64,000 nt of DNA from the NCBI RefSeq assembly GCF_900143515.1, contig NZ_FSQT01000002.1, positions 620,001 through 684,000 of the forward strand, given 5' to 3'. A model generated the notes under the pieces. The model searched no databases and was not told the DNA's origin. It saw only the letters and a list, made by a program, of their open reading frames with translations. The DNA comes from Micromonospora cremea. GTDB lineage: Bacteria; Actinomycetota; Actinomycetes; Mycobacteriales; Micromonosporaceae. Within the stretch, counting starts at the first letter, position 1. Each line of letters begins with the position of its first letter. A program made the position numbers and the translations under genes. This document shows positions 8,984-16,261 of the stretch, one piece after another.

Positions 8984-9478
8984 TCATTCGGCCATCTCCT
9001 CCGGCGCGGGCAGAACAGCCCGGACGAGGAAGCCACCATCGGGGCGCGGGCCGGCGGAGAAGGTGCCGCCGATCCGCTCGGCGCGCCTGCGCACTGCGAT
9101 CAGACCCCGCCCGGCGTTCCCGGCCGTCGGCGCGGCGCCGGCGCCGTCGTCGCGTACCTCGATGGTGATGCCCGTGGCGTCGTAGCGCAGCCGGACCGCG
9201 ACCGGCGCGCCCTGGGCGTGCCGGTGCGCGTTGGTCAGCGACTCCTCGATGATCCGGTACGCCGCCGCGTCGACCGCGCCGGGCAACGGCCGGGGCTGCC
9301 CGGCCAGCGTCCAGTGCACCGGCTGACCGGCGGCGAATCCCTCCACCAGCGCGTCGAGGCGGTTCAGGCTGGGTGCCGGCCCGGTCGACGTGTCCGGTTC
9401 CTCGGCTCCGCGCAGCGCCCAGCGCAGCCGGTGCCCCTGCGCCCGCACCATCCGGCGCCACCGCGCGAAACGCCCCAT
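8984..9478 (-). CDS. Truncated histidine-kinase-like ATPase domain
   Basis: A 164-residue protein matching only the C-terminal part of NarL-type sensor kinases. It has the linker 'PAPSLNRLDALVEGF', the N-box 'AAYRIIEESLTNAHRHAQ', the G1 motif 'VRDDGAGAAP' and a 'GRGLIAVRRRAERIGG' G2 segment. No sensor domain, membrane helices or H-box histidine are present, and no response regulator is adjacent. It is either a remnant of a kinase gene or a small stand-alone ATP-binding protein. The start at 9478 is uncertain. The reading frame is intact. Confidence 0.6.
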   Translation of the reverse strand: MGRFARWRRMVRAQGHRLRWALRGAEEPDTSTGPAPSLNRLDALVEGFAAGQPVHWTLAGQPRPLPGAVDAAAYRIIEESLTNAHRHAQGAPVAVRLRYDATGITIEVRDDGAGAAPTAGNAGRGLIAVRRRAERIGGTFSAGPRPDGGFLVRAVLPAPEEMAE

Positions 9479-9604
9479 GCCGGTCAAGGTACGGCAGCCG
9501 GCTGTGGCCCGCGCCTGCGGCGTCCCGACCGTCCGTGGGCACACGGGTGCCAAGCAGACCGGCGACCCGGGTTGTCGGCGCGTCGGCGTCCGTCGACGGA
9601 AGTG

Positions 9605-9660
9605 CCGTAAGCGCTATACCTCTGCGTCATAGTTATGACTCAGAGGTATAGCGCTTACGG
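9605..9660. repeat. 56-base near-perfect palindrome
   Basis: 20-base arms (9605-9624 and 9641-9660) are exact inverted copies. Inside them is a second exact 6-base stem (GTCATA/TATGAC) with a 2-base centre, with one mismatch between the two levels. It is much richer in A and T than its surroundings. It sits beyond the 3' end of the gene at 9766 and upstream of the kinase remnant. It could be a terminator-like structure, an operator, or a dispersed repeat. Confidence 0.85.
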
Positions 9661-9765
9661 GGACGACGGCATCCCGCCGGCCGGGGCACACCCGGCGAAG
9701 CGCCGAGGTCGAGTGGCCTGGAGGGGCGGTCCGCCGTGACGGGCAGCCCCTCCAGACTCAGCCGG

Positions 9766-11883
9766 TCAGGGCAGCGTCCACTTCTGGTTGGCCGCGCCGT
9801 TGCAGGTCCAGAGGTGCACGATCGTGCTGTCCGCGGAGTTGTTGCCGGAGACGTCGAGGCACTTGCTCGACGACGCGTTGCGCAGGCTGCCGTCGGCCTG
9901 GGCCGCCCAGTTCTGCGCGCCGGTGCCGTTGCAGGTCCAGAGCTGGATCTTGGTGCCGTCGGCGGTGCCGCTGCCGGACACGTCCAGGCACTTGCCAAGC
10001 GCCTTGATCGTCGAGTTCGGCGTCACAGTCCAGGTCTGCGCCGCGCTGCCGTTGCAGGTGTAGATCTGAATCTGGGTGCCGTCGGCGGTGCCGCTGGAGC
10101 GCACGTCCAGGCACTTGCTGCCCAGACCCTTGATCGCGCCGACCCCCGGGGTGCCGCCACCGCCGCCCCTGACCAGGGTGAAGTCGTCCACGTCGAAGAG
10201 CCCGGTGCCGCTACCGGTGAACGTGAGGTAGAGGTTCTGGGTGCCGGACGGGACGTTCGACAGGACGGTGGTGACGTTGGCGAACGTGGTCCAGCTGCCG
10301 GTGTTCGGCACCGCGACCGAGCCGAGCACCGGGCCGGTGGCCGAACCGGTACGCACCTGGATGGTGCCGCCGGCGCCGCCGGAGACGACCCGGGACGTGA
10401 ACGAGGTGACCCCGGTCAGGTTCACACCGTTGTACGCGGCCCAGTCACCCGGGTCGATGTAGCCGATGGTCTGGCCGCCGTTGGCGCCCGCCTTGGTGAA
10501 CGGGGTGACGCCGTTGGCCGAGCTGAACGCCTCGGCCTGGACGGTGGTGTTCCCGGTCGGCGGCGGCGTGGTGCCCAGCTCCTTGATCCGGATGTTGCGG
10601 AACGAGGCGTCGTCGCCGGTGCCGTGGTTCTGGATGCCGATGTGGCCGGCCAGCGAACGGACCGGGTTCGTGTTGGTGAAGTCGTTGATCTTCACTCCGT
10701 TGAGGAAGATCTGGAGCCGCTCACCCTCGACCAGCAGCTCGTAGGTGTTCCACTCCCCCGCCGCGTTGAGCGCCGCGTCCCGGGCCGCGATGTCGGCGGA
10801 CTTGAACGTGTAGACCGCCCCGGTGGTGCGGTCGGCCGCGTCGGTGGCGTCGATCTGGATCTCGTAGCCGTTGTCCACCGCCGACCACGGGTCACTGGAC
10901 GGTGGGAAACCGATGAAGATGCCGGAGTTGTCGTCGCCGGCCAGCTTCCAGTCCAGCTTCAGCGAGTAGTTGGTGAACTGCTTCGCGTTGTACCAGAACA
11001 GCCCCATGCCGCCCACCGAGGTGAGGGTGGCGTCGGAGTTGGTGAAGTTGCCCGGGCCGGCCTGCGACCAGCCGCTGGTCGAGCCGTTGTAGATCGGGGT
11101 GTAGCCGGTCTCGGGCCGGCAGTCGGCCTTGCTGCGGCCGGCCGCGTACCGGATACCGCCGAGCAGGTGCGCCCGGAAGGCCGGCTCGGCGTACGACGCC
11201 TGGGTGTGCCCGCCGCCGGTGTAGAACGACCGGCCGCCGCTGTAGCTCTTGCACCACGAGTGCGGGTGGTCGGCGCCCATCCCGCCACCGGAGTACGACG
11301 ACTCGTCCAGAGTGGCCAGCACGTGCGCGGTGGATCGGGCGTTGGTCCGGTAGTTGTACCACTCGTCGGTGCGGGTCCAGGTCTGCGGCAGGTGCGCGGT
11401 CGCCGCGTGCCCCCGGTCCTCCACCTTGACGTTGGCCTGCTGGATGGCCGGGTGCGAGGCGAACCACGCGCCGACCAGGTTGCCGTAGAACGGCCAGTCG
11501 TACTCGGTGTCGGCGGCGGCGTGCACGCCCACGTACCCACGGCCGGAGCCGATGTACGACTCGAAGGCCGTCTGCTGGCTGGCGTTGAGCACGTCGCCCG
11601 TGGTGTTCAGGAAGACCACCGCCTCGTACTGGTTGAGGTTGCCGGTGGTGAAGGCGGCGGCGTCCTCGGTGGCGGTGACGGTGAAGTTGTTTCCGGCGCC
11701 CAGGTCGCGGATGGTCTGGATGCCGACCGGGATCGCGTCGTGCCGGAAGCCGGCCGTCTTGGAGAAGACCAGCACGTCGTAGGGGGCGTCGGCGGCGCTG
11801 GCCGGGGTGGCCGGGGTCGTACAGGCCAGGACGGCGAGGACGGCGGTGGCCGCGCCGAGGACGGGTCGCAGGAGTCTGCGCAT
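9766..11883 (-). CDS. Secreted ThuA + DUF1080 (3-keto-disaccharide hydrolase-like) + CBM + ricin lectin protein
   Basis: A 705-residue exported protein. The signal peptide spans ~1-31; VLAC inside it could also be a lipobox. Residues ~34-250 are a ThuA domain (GYVGVHAAADTEYDW). Residues ~259-434 are a DUF1080 domain, the family now called 3-keto-disaccharide hydrolase (SGIFIGF, GYEIQIDATD, HIGIQNHG). Residues ~446-565 are a CBM6-like module, and ~581-705 a ricin-type beta-trefoil with three QxW repeats (QTW, QNW, QKW). It probably binds and cleaves an oxidised glycoside at the cell surface; the substrate is inferred. It lies downstream of the dehydrogenase-ricin gene on the same strand, separated by a long hairpin. 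Confidence 0.9.
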   Translation of the reverse strand: MRRLLRPVLGAATAVLAVLACTTPATPASAADAPYDVLVFSKTAGFRHDAIPVGIQTIRDLGAGNNFTVTATEDAAAFTTGNLNQYEAVVFLNTTGDVLNASQQTAFESYIGSGRGYVGVHAAADTEYDWPFYGNLVGAWFASHPAIQQANVKVEDRGHAATAHLPQTWTRTDEWYNYRTNARSTAHVLATLDESSYSGGGMGADHPHSWCKSYSGGRSFYTGGGHTQASYAEPAFRAHLLGGIRYAAGRSKADCRPETGYTPIYNGSTSGWSQAGPGNFTNSDATLTSVGGMGLFWYNAKQFTNYSLKLDWKLAGDDNSGIFIGFPPSSDPWSAVDNGYEIQIDATDAADRTTGAVYTFKSADIAARDAALNAAGEWNTYELLVEGERLQIFLNGVKINDFTNTNPVRSLAGHIGIQNHGTGDDASFRNIRIKELGTTPPPTGNTTVQAEAFSSANGVTPFTKAGANGGQTIGYIDPGDWAAYNGVNLTGVTSFTSRVVSGGAGGTIQVRTGSATGPVLGSVAVPNTGSWTTFANVTTVLSNVPSGTQNLYLTFTGSGTGLFDVDDFTLVRGGGGGTPGVGAIKGLGSKCLDVRSSGTADGTQIQIYTCNGSAAQTWTVTPNSTIKALGKCLDVSGSGTADGTKIQLWTCNGTGAQNWAAQADGSLRNASSSKCLDVSGNNSADSTIVHLWTCNGAANQKWTLP

Positions 11884-11904
11884 ATCGCTCTCCTAAGAAC
11901 GGTT

Positions 11905-11952
11905 AGGAGGGGCCCCTTGTACAACACTAGGCGTTGACAAGGGGCCCTTCCT
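11905..11952. terminator. Long hairpin between the two ricin-lectin genes
   Basis: 16-base arms (11905-11920, AGGAGGGGCCCCTTGT; 11937-11952) pair with one mismatch, and a short CAAC/GTTG stem lies inside. It follows the stop of the gene at 11959 by 6 bases on the minus strand and ends 21 bases before the next start codon. A terminator is the likely role; the GGGGCCC core also suggests a repeat family. Confidence 0.7.
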
Positions 11953-11958
11953 TTCAGA

Positions 11959-14832
11959 TCAGGGCAGGATCCACTTCTGGTTCGCGGCGGCGGTGCAGGT
12001 CCAGAGGTGCACGACGGTGCTGTCCGCCGAGTTGTTTCCGGAGACGTCGAGGCACTTGCCGGACTGCGCGTTACGCACCGTGCCGTCGGCCTGCGCGGCC
12101 CAGTTCTGCGCCCCGGTCCCGTTGCAGGTCCAGAGCTGGATCTTGGTGCCGTCGGCCGACCCGCCACCCGAGACGTCGAGGCACTTGCCCAACGCCCTGA
12201 TCGTGGAGTTCGGCGTGACCGTCCAGGTCTGCGCTGTACTGCCGTTGCAGGTGTAGATCTGGATCTGCGTACCGTCGGCGGTGGCGGCGTTGCGCACGTC
12301 CAGGCACTTGCCGCCCAGACCCTTGATCGGCCCAGCCCCGCCGGCGGGCGGCGTACCGGTGACGAAGGTGAACGCGTCCAGGTCGTAGAGCGCGCCGGTG
12401 CCCGACCCGGCGAAGGTCAGGTAGAGCGTCGTGGTGCCGGTCGGCGGGTTGGTGATCGCCCCCGTCACCGTGGTGAAGGTTTCCCAGCCTCCGGTGACCG
12501 GGACCGTGGCCGAACCGAGCACCGTGCCGGTGGCGGAGCCGGCCCGGACCTGGAGAGTGCCGCCGGCACCCGCCGAGGAGACCCGGGCGCTGAACGAGGT
12601 CACGTTGCCCAGCCGGTACGGCTGGAACGCGATCCAGTCACCGTTGTTGATGTCACCGACGGTCTTGCCACCCTCGGCCGGGGTCTTGCTGAACACGTTG
12701 ATCCCGGACGAGGTGCCGAAGAACTCGGCCTGCCGGTGCCGCGGCGGCAGCGTGTGCTGCGTGTGCGTGGTCAGCCCACCCGCGTCGGTGTACTCGGCGT
12801 CGAAGATGGCGAAGATGTTCGCCGCGTCGTCGTGCTCACCGTCGACCGGGATGGTGATCGATCCGGAGCAGCCGGTCTTCGAGGTGATCTGGTGCCCGTG
12901 CTGGTCGTGCCCGAGGACGTAGGTCATCTTGACCTTCGTGCAGTCGATCGTGCCGTCCTCCGGGTCGGTCACGGTGATGCTGAACGGCACCGTGTCGCCG
13001 AAGCTGAACAGCTGCCCGTTGCCGGGGCTGTTGATGGTCACGGTGGGCGCGGTGTTGCCAACGTTGATCACCACGCTGGCGGTGCCGGTGGCGCCCTGCG
13101 GGTCCCGCACGGTCAACGTCGCGGTGTAGGTGCCGTTGGCGGTGTAAGTCTTGGACGGGTTGGCTGCCGTGGAACTGGTGCCGTCACCGAAGTTCCACGA
13201 GTACGTCAGCGCGCCGCCCTCCGGGTCGGACGAGCCGGCCGAGGAGAACGTCACCGCCAGCGGTGCGGCGCCGGAGGTCCGGTTCGCGCTGGCCGAGGCG
13301 TTGGGTGCCCGGTTGCCGCCGCCGACGTAGTCGAAGCGGTAGAGCGCGGAGTTGGCGTCGCCGTTGAAGTAGCCGGTGCCGTAGTCGAGCACGTAGTACG
13401 CGCCGTCCGGGCCGAACGCCGAGTCCATCACCTGCTTGCCCACCCACGGGAAGGTGTCGATGACGCCTCGGGAGCCGTCCGCGTTGACGTGGATCGGCTT
13501 GATCCAGCCGCGGCCGAACTCGGTGGCGAAGAACTGCCCGTCGAACGACTGCGGGAACTTCGTCGTCGAGGTGGACGAGGCGTTGTACCGGTAGACCGGG
13601 CCGCCCATCGGTGACTCGGAGCCGCCGCCGAACTCGGGCGGGGTGCCGGCGTCGCCGGCGTACCGGATCCAGGCCGGCTTGGCCGCCGGCAGGGTGCCCA
13701 GGCCGGTGTTGCGGAACGAGTTGTTGGTCGGCCCGCCGGTGCAGTTGTACTTCGCTCCGCCAGTGTTGGTGGCGAAGTCCCACTCGTTGTACGTCTCGGT
13801 GCTGGTGTTGGTGCCGGTGCAGTACGGCCAGCCGTAGTTGCCGGCCGATGGGACCCGGTTGAACTCCACCTGGCCGGACGGCCCGCGGGTGGCGCTGGTC
13901 GAGCCGGCGTCCGGCCCGTAGTCACCGACGTAGACGACGCCGGTGGCCTTGTCCACGCTGATCCGGAACGGGTTGCGGAAGCCCATCGCGTAGATCTCCG
14001 GCCGGGTCCTGGCCGTGCCGGGCGCGAACAGGTTGCCCGCCGGGATGGAGTACGTGCCGTTCGCGTTCACCTTGATCCGCAGGATCTTGCCGCGCAGGTC
14101 GTTGGTGTTGCCGGCGCTGCGCTGCGCGTCGTACCCCGGGTTGCGGTTGGTCCGCTCGTCCAGGGGCGCGTATCCAGCGGAGTCGAACGGGTTGGTGTCG
14201 TCCCCGGTGGACAGGTAGAGGTTGCCGGCGGCGTCGAAGTCGATGTCTCCGCCGACGTGGCAGCACAGGCCGCGATCGGCCGGCACGTCGAGCACGTCGA
14301 CCTTGCTGGCCTGGTTGATGGTGAAGTCGGCGTTGAGGGTGAACCGGGAGAGCCGGTTGACGCCCTGCCAGGCCGAGAAGTTGGTGCCGGTGGCGGGCGC
14401 GTCGCCGCCGGGGGTGGAGAGCGGCGGGGCGTAGTAGAGGAAGATCTGCCGGTTGCTGGCGAAGTTGGGGTCGACCCCGACGCCCTGCAGGCCCTCCTCG
14501 TCGTGGGTGTAGACCGGCAGGGTGCCGATCACCGAGGTGGTGCCGTTGGCGTCGGTGCGGCGCAGGGTGCCGTTGCGGGCGGTGTGCAGGACCGAGCGGT
14601 CCGGCAGCACGGCCAACGACATCGGTTCACCCATGTCGGCCACGCCGCGGGCCAGCTCGACCTGCTGAAAGTCCGTGGCGTTGATGGGGTGGGCCTGGGC
14701 GGGGGTCGGGCCACCGAGCGCGGCCGGGCCGACGCCGAGCGCGACCGTGCCGGCCGCGGCCACCAGGAGCAGTGCCGATCCGGCGGAGAACCATCGTCGG
14801 GACCGGTGAGTGGAAGCGTCCTTTATGGACAT
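11959..14832 (-). CDS. Secreted PQQ-type sugar dehydrogenase + PKD + CBM + ricin lectin protein
   Basis: A 957-residue exported protein. The signal peptide (basic SRRWF, then a hydrophobic stretch ending AQAHP) spans ~1-48. Residues ~50-504 are a glucose/sorbosone dehydrogenase propeller with 'GDIDFDAAGNLYLSTGDD' and 'LRGKILRI' segments, closely matching the gene at 1934. Residues ~507-590 are a PKD domain (WNFGDGT), followed by a beta-rich linker, a CBM6-like module (~697-822), and a ricin beta-trefoil (~830-957) nearly identical to that of the neighbour. ATG at 14832 was chosen because the signal peptide begins there; a longer frame to 15051 adds only unconvincing sequence. Likely oxidises a sugar polymer or glycoside outside the cell. 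Confidence 0.9.
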   Translation of the reverse strand: MSIKDASTHRSRRWFSAGSALLLVAAAGTVALGVGPAALGGPTPAQAHPINATDFQQVELARGVADMGEPMSLAVLPDRSVLHTARNGTLRRTDANGTTSVIGTLPVYTHDEEGLQGVGVDPNFASNRQIFLYYAPPLSTPGGDAPATGTNFSAWQGVNRLSRFTLNADFTINQASKVDVLDVPADRGLCCHVGGDIDFDAAGNLYLSTGDDTNPFDSAGYAPLDERTNRNPGYDAQRSAGNTNDLRGKILRIKVNANGTYSIPAGNLFAPGTARTRPEIYAMGFRNPFRISVDKATGVVYVGDYGPDAGSTSATRGPSGQVEFNRVPSAGNYGWPYCTGTNTSTETYNEWDFATNTGGAKYNCTGGPTNNSFRNTGLGTLPAAKPAWIRYAGDAGTPPEFGGGSESPMGGPVYRYNASSTSTTKFPQSFDGQFFATEFGRGWIKPIHVNADGSRGVIDTFPWVGKQVMDSAFGPDGAYYVLDYGTGYFNGDANSALYRFDYVGGGNRAPNASASANRTSGAAPLAVTFSSAGSSDPEGGALTYSWNFGDGTSSTAANPSKTYTANGTYTATLTVRDPQGATGTASVVINVGNTAPTVTINSPGNGQLFSFGDTVPFSITVTDPEDGTIDCTKVKMTYVLGHDQHGHQITSKTGCSGSITIPVDGEHDDAANIFAIFDAEYTDAGGLTTHTQHTLPPRHRQAEFFGTSSGINVFSKTPAEGGKTVGDINNGDWIAFQPYRLGNVTSFSARVSSAGAGGTLQVRAGSATGTVLGSATVPVTGGWETFTTVTGAITNPPTGTTTLYLTFAGSGTGALYDLDAFTFVTGTPPAGGAGPIKGLGGKCLDVRNAATADGTQIQIYTCNGSTAQTWTVTPNSTIRALGKCLDVSGGGSADGTKIQLWTCNGTGAQNWAAQADGTVRNAQSGKCLDVSGNNSADSTVVHLWTCTAAANQKWILP

Positions 14833-15031
14833 TGGTGTGCTGTCCCTTCCTGACGAATGACTGCCAGGCCGGGCGCGCGCCGTCGCGCCGGGTGCCGTAG
14901 CGGTGGTGGGGATGCGGTCGGCCCACCGGGTGCGTCCCGGCCGGCCGTGACCACCGAGGTGGTGGGGGCCACGTGCTCGGAGGTCACCAGTCGATGGGTT
15001 ACCGCGCCGCCGGTTCACCTCGACGAAACAT

Positions 15032-15068
15032 TGTCGTGTTGGCCACGACACTAAATCGTGGAGTGTCG
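15032..15068. promoter_or_regulatory. Overlapping dyads, likely operators
   Basis: Two overlapping inverted repeats: TGTCGTG-N5-CACGACA (15032-15050) and CGACACT-N9-AGTGTCG (15046-15068), both with exact 7-base arms. The region is AT-richer than its surroundings and lies ~200 bases upstream of the dehydrogenase-ricin gene. The regulator is unknown. Confidence 0.45.
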
Positions 15069-15100
15069 ATGTGTCTATACCTTCCGGCGGATCGCCGTGA

Positions 15101-15124
15101 ACTTTCGTCGATCCGATCGAAAGT
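15101..15124. promoter_or_regulatory. Dyad ACTTTCG-N10-CGAAAGT, possible ROK operator
   Basis: Exact 7-base arms spaced by 10 bases. The architecture matches the element upstream of the ROK gene at 30505 (ACTTTTG-N10-CAAAAGC). It lies ~270 bases upstream of the dehydrogenase-ricin gene. Confidence 0.45.
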
Positions 15125-15193
15125 CGGCAGGCAGCGCCGTTTCCCAGACGCCGCAGGGATGTCCGGGGAACGTGTCCGGCGAGCGCCGGCGGG

Positions 15194-16261
15194 TCAGGCG
15201 CGGCGGTCGATCGCCTGCGCGGCCAGCGCGACCAACGCAGCGCGGGCCTCCTCGGCCACCGCGGCGCTCTCCAGCGCGGCCAGCGCGGCCTCGGTCCGGA
15301 CCCGGATCATCTGCTCGATCCGCTCCCGAGCACCGGTCGCCTCGATGATCCCGCGCAGCTCCGCCGCGCCGTCGGCGTCCAGCGCCGGATTGCCGAACAG
15401 CTCGCGCAGCCGGGCGGTCTGCGGCCGGTCGGCGGCGCTACGGGCCAGCGCCATCATCACCGTCGGCTTGCCCTCCCGCAGGTCGTCCAGGACCGACTTG
15501 CCGGTGACCGCCGGGTCGCCGAAGACGCCCAGCACGTCGTCGCGGAGCTGGAACGCGTCGCCCAGCGGGTCACCGAACTCGCCCAGCGCGGCGATCAGCT
15601 CCGGCCCCGCGCCGGCCAGAGCCGCGCCGATCTGCAGCGGCCGGGTCACCGTGTACCGGGCGGCCTTCATCCGGATCACGGTGAGCGCGCTGGCCACCGA
15701 GCCGTCGCCCACCCCGGACACCAGGTCCAGGTACTCCCCCGCGATCACCTCGGTACGCATCAACGCGAACACCCCGTACCCCCGGTGCACCTGCTCGGTA
15801 CTCAGGCCGCACTCGTGGAACATCTGGTCCGACCAGGCCGCGCAGAGATCCCCGCAGAGCAGCGCCGTGTTGCGTCCGTACGCCTCGGGGTCGCCGCGCC
15901 AGGACGAACGTGCGTGCAGGTCGGCGAAGAGCCGGTGCACCGACGGCTCGCCCCGGCGGCGGTCGCTGCCGTCCAGGATGTCGTCGTGGATCAAGGCGAA
16001 CGCGTGGAACAGCTCCAGTGCCGCCGCGGCCACCACGATCGGGGTGCCGTCGGGCGCCCCGGCACCGCGCCAGCCCCAGTAGCAGAAGAGCGGGCGCAGC
16101 CGCTTCCCGCCGGCCAGCACGAACCGGTACAGCGCGGTGAACACTCCGCGTGGCGCGCCGTCCGGCCAGTCCGGGCCCTGCCGGTCCAGGAACCCGGCCA
16201 GCTCCGCGTCGAAACGCGCCCGCAGCCCGCTCGCGTCGGTGGGCGTGACGGTGACGGTCAT
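15194..16261 (-). CDS. Polyprenyl (isoprenyl diphosphate) synthetase
   Basis: A 355-residue trans-prenyltransferase. The first aspartate-rich motif is 'DDILDGSDRRRG' and the second is 'DDVLGVFGD', both needed for Mg-diphosphate binding; 'GGKRLRP' near residue 52 is the substrate-binding Lys-Arg motif. It condenses isopentenyl diphosphate units into a longer isoprenoid diphosphate; chain length cannot be read reliably. Its ATG overlaps the stop of the upstream phosphatase-like gene by four bases (ATGA), so it is the last gene of the ebo-like operon. It probably supplies the prenyl donor for the UbiA-like enzyme encoded at 21450. Confidence 0.93.
   Translation of the reverse strand: MTVTVTPTDASGLRARFDAELAGFLDRQGPDWPDGAPRGVFTALYRFVLAGGKRLRPLFCYWGWRGAGAPDGTPIVVAAAALELFHAFALIHDDILDGSDRRRGEPSVHRLFADLHARSSWRGDPEAYGRNTALLCGDLCAAWSDQMFHECGLSTEQVHRGYGVFALMRTEVIAGEYLDLVSGVGDGSVASALTVIRMKAARYTVTRPLQIGAALAGAGPELIAALGEFGDPLGDAFQLRDDVLGVFGDPAVTGKSVLDDLREGKPTVMMALARSAADRPQTARLRELFGNPALDADGAAELRGIIEATGARERIEQMIRVRTEAALAALESAAVAEEARAALVALAAQAIDRRA

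Larger units (their letters stand above)
14833..15193. other. Regulatory intergenic region without a gene
   Basis: No convincing gene in 361 bases. It is the upstream region of the dehydrogenase-ricin gene and contains the dyads described at 15032-15068 and 15101-15124. The rest shows no recognisable structure. Confidence 0.6.

Noticed and set aside
9605..9660. CRISPR repeat
   Set aside because: Only one copy, no spacers and no cas genes nearby.
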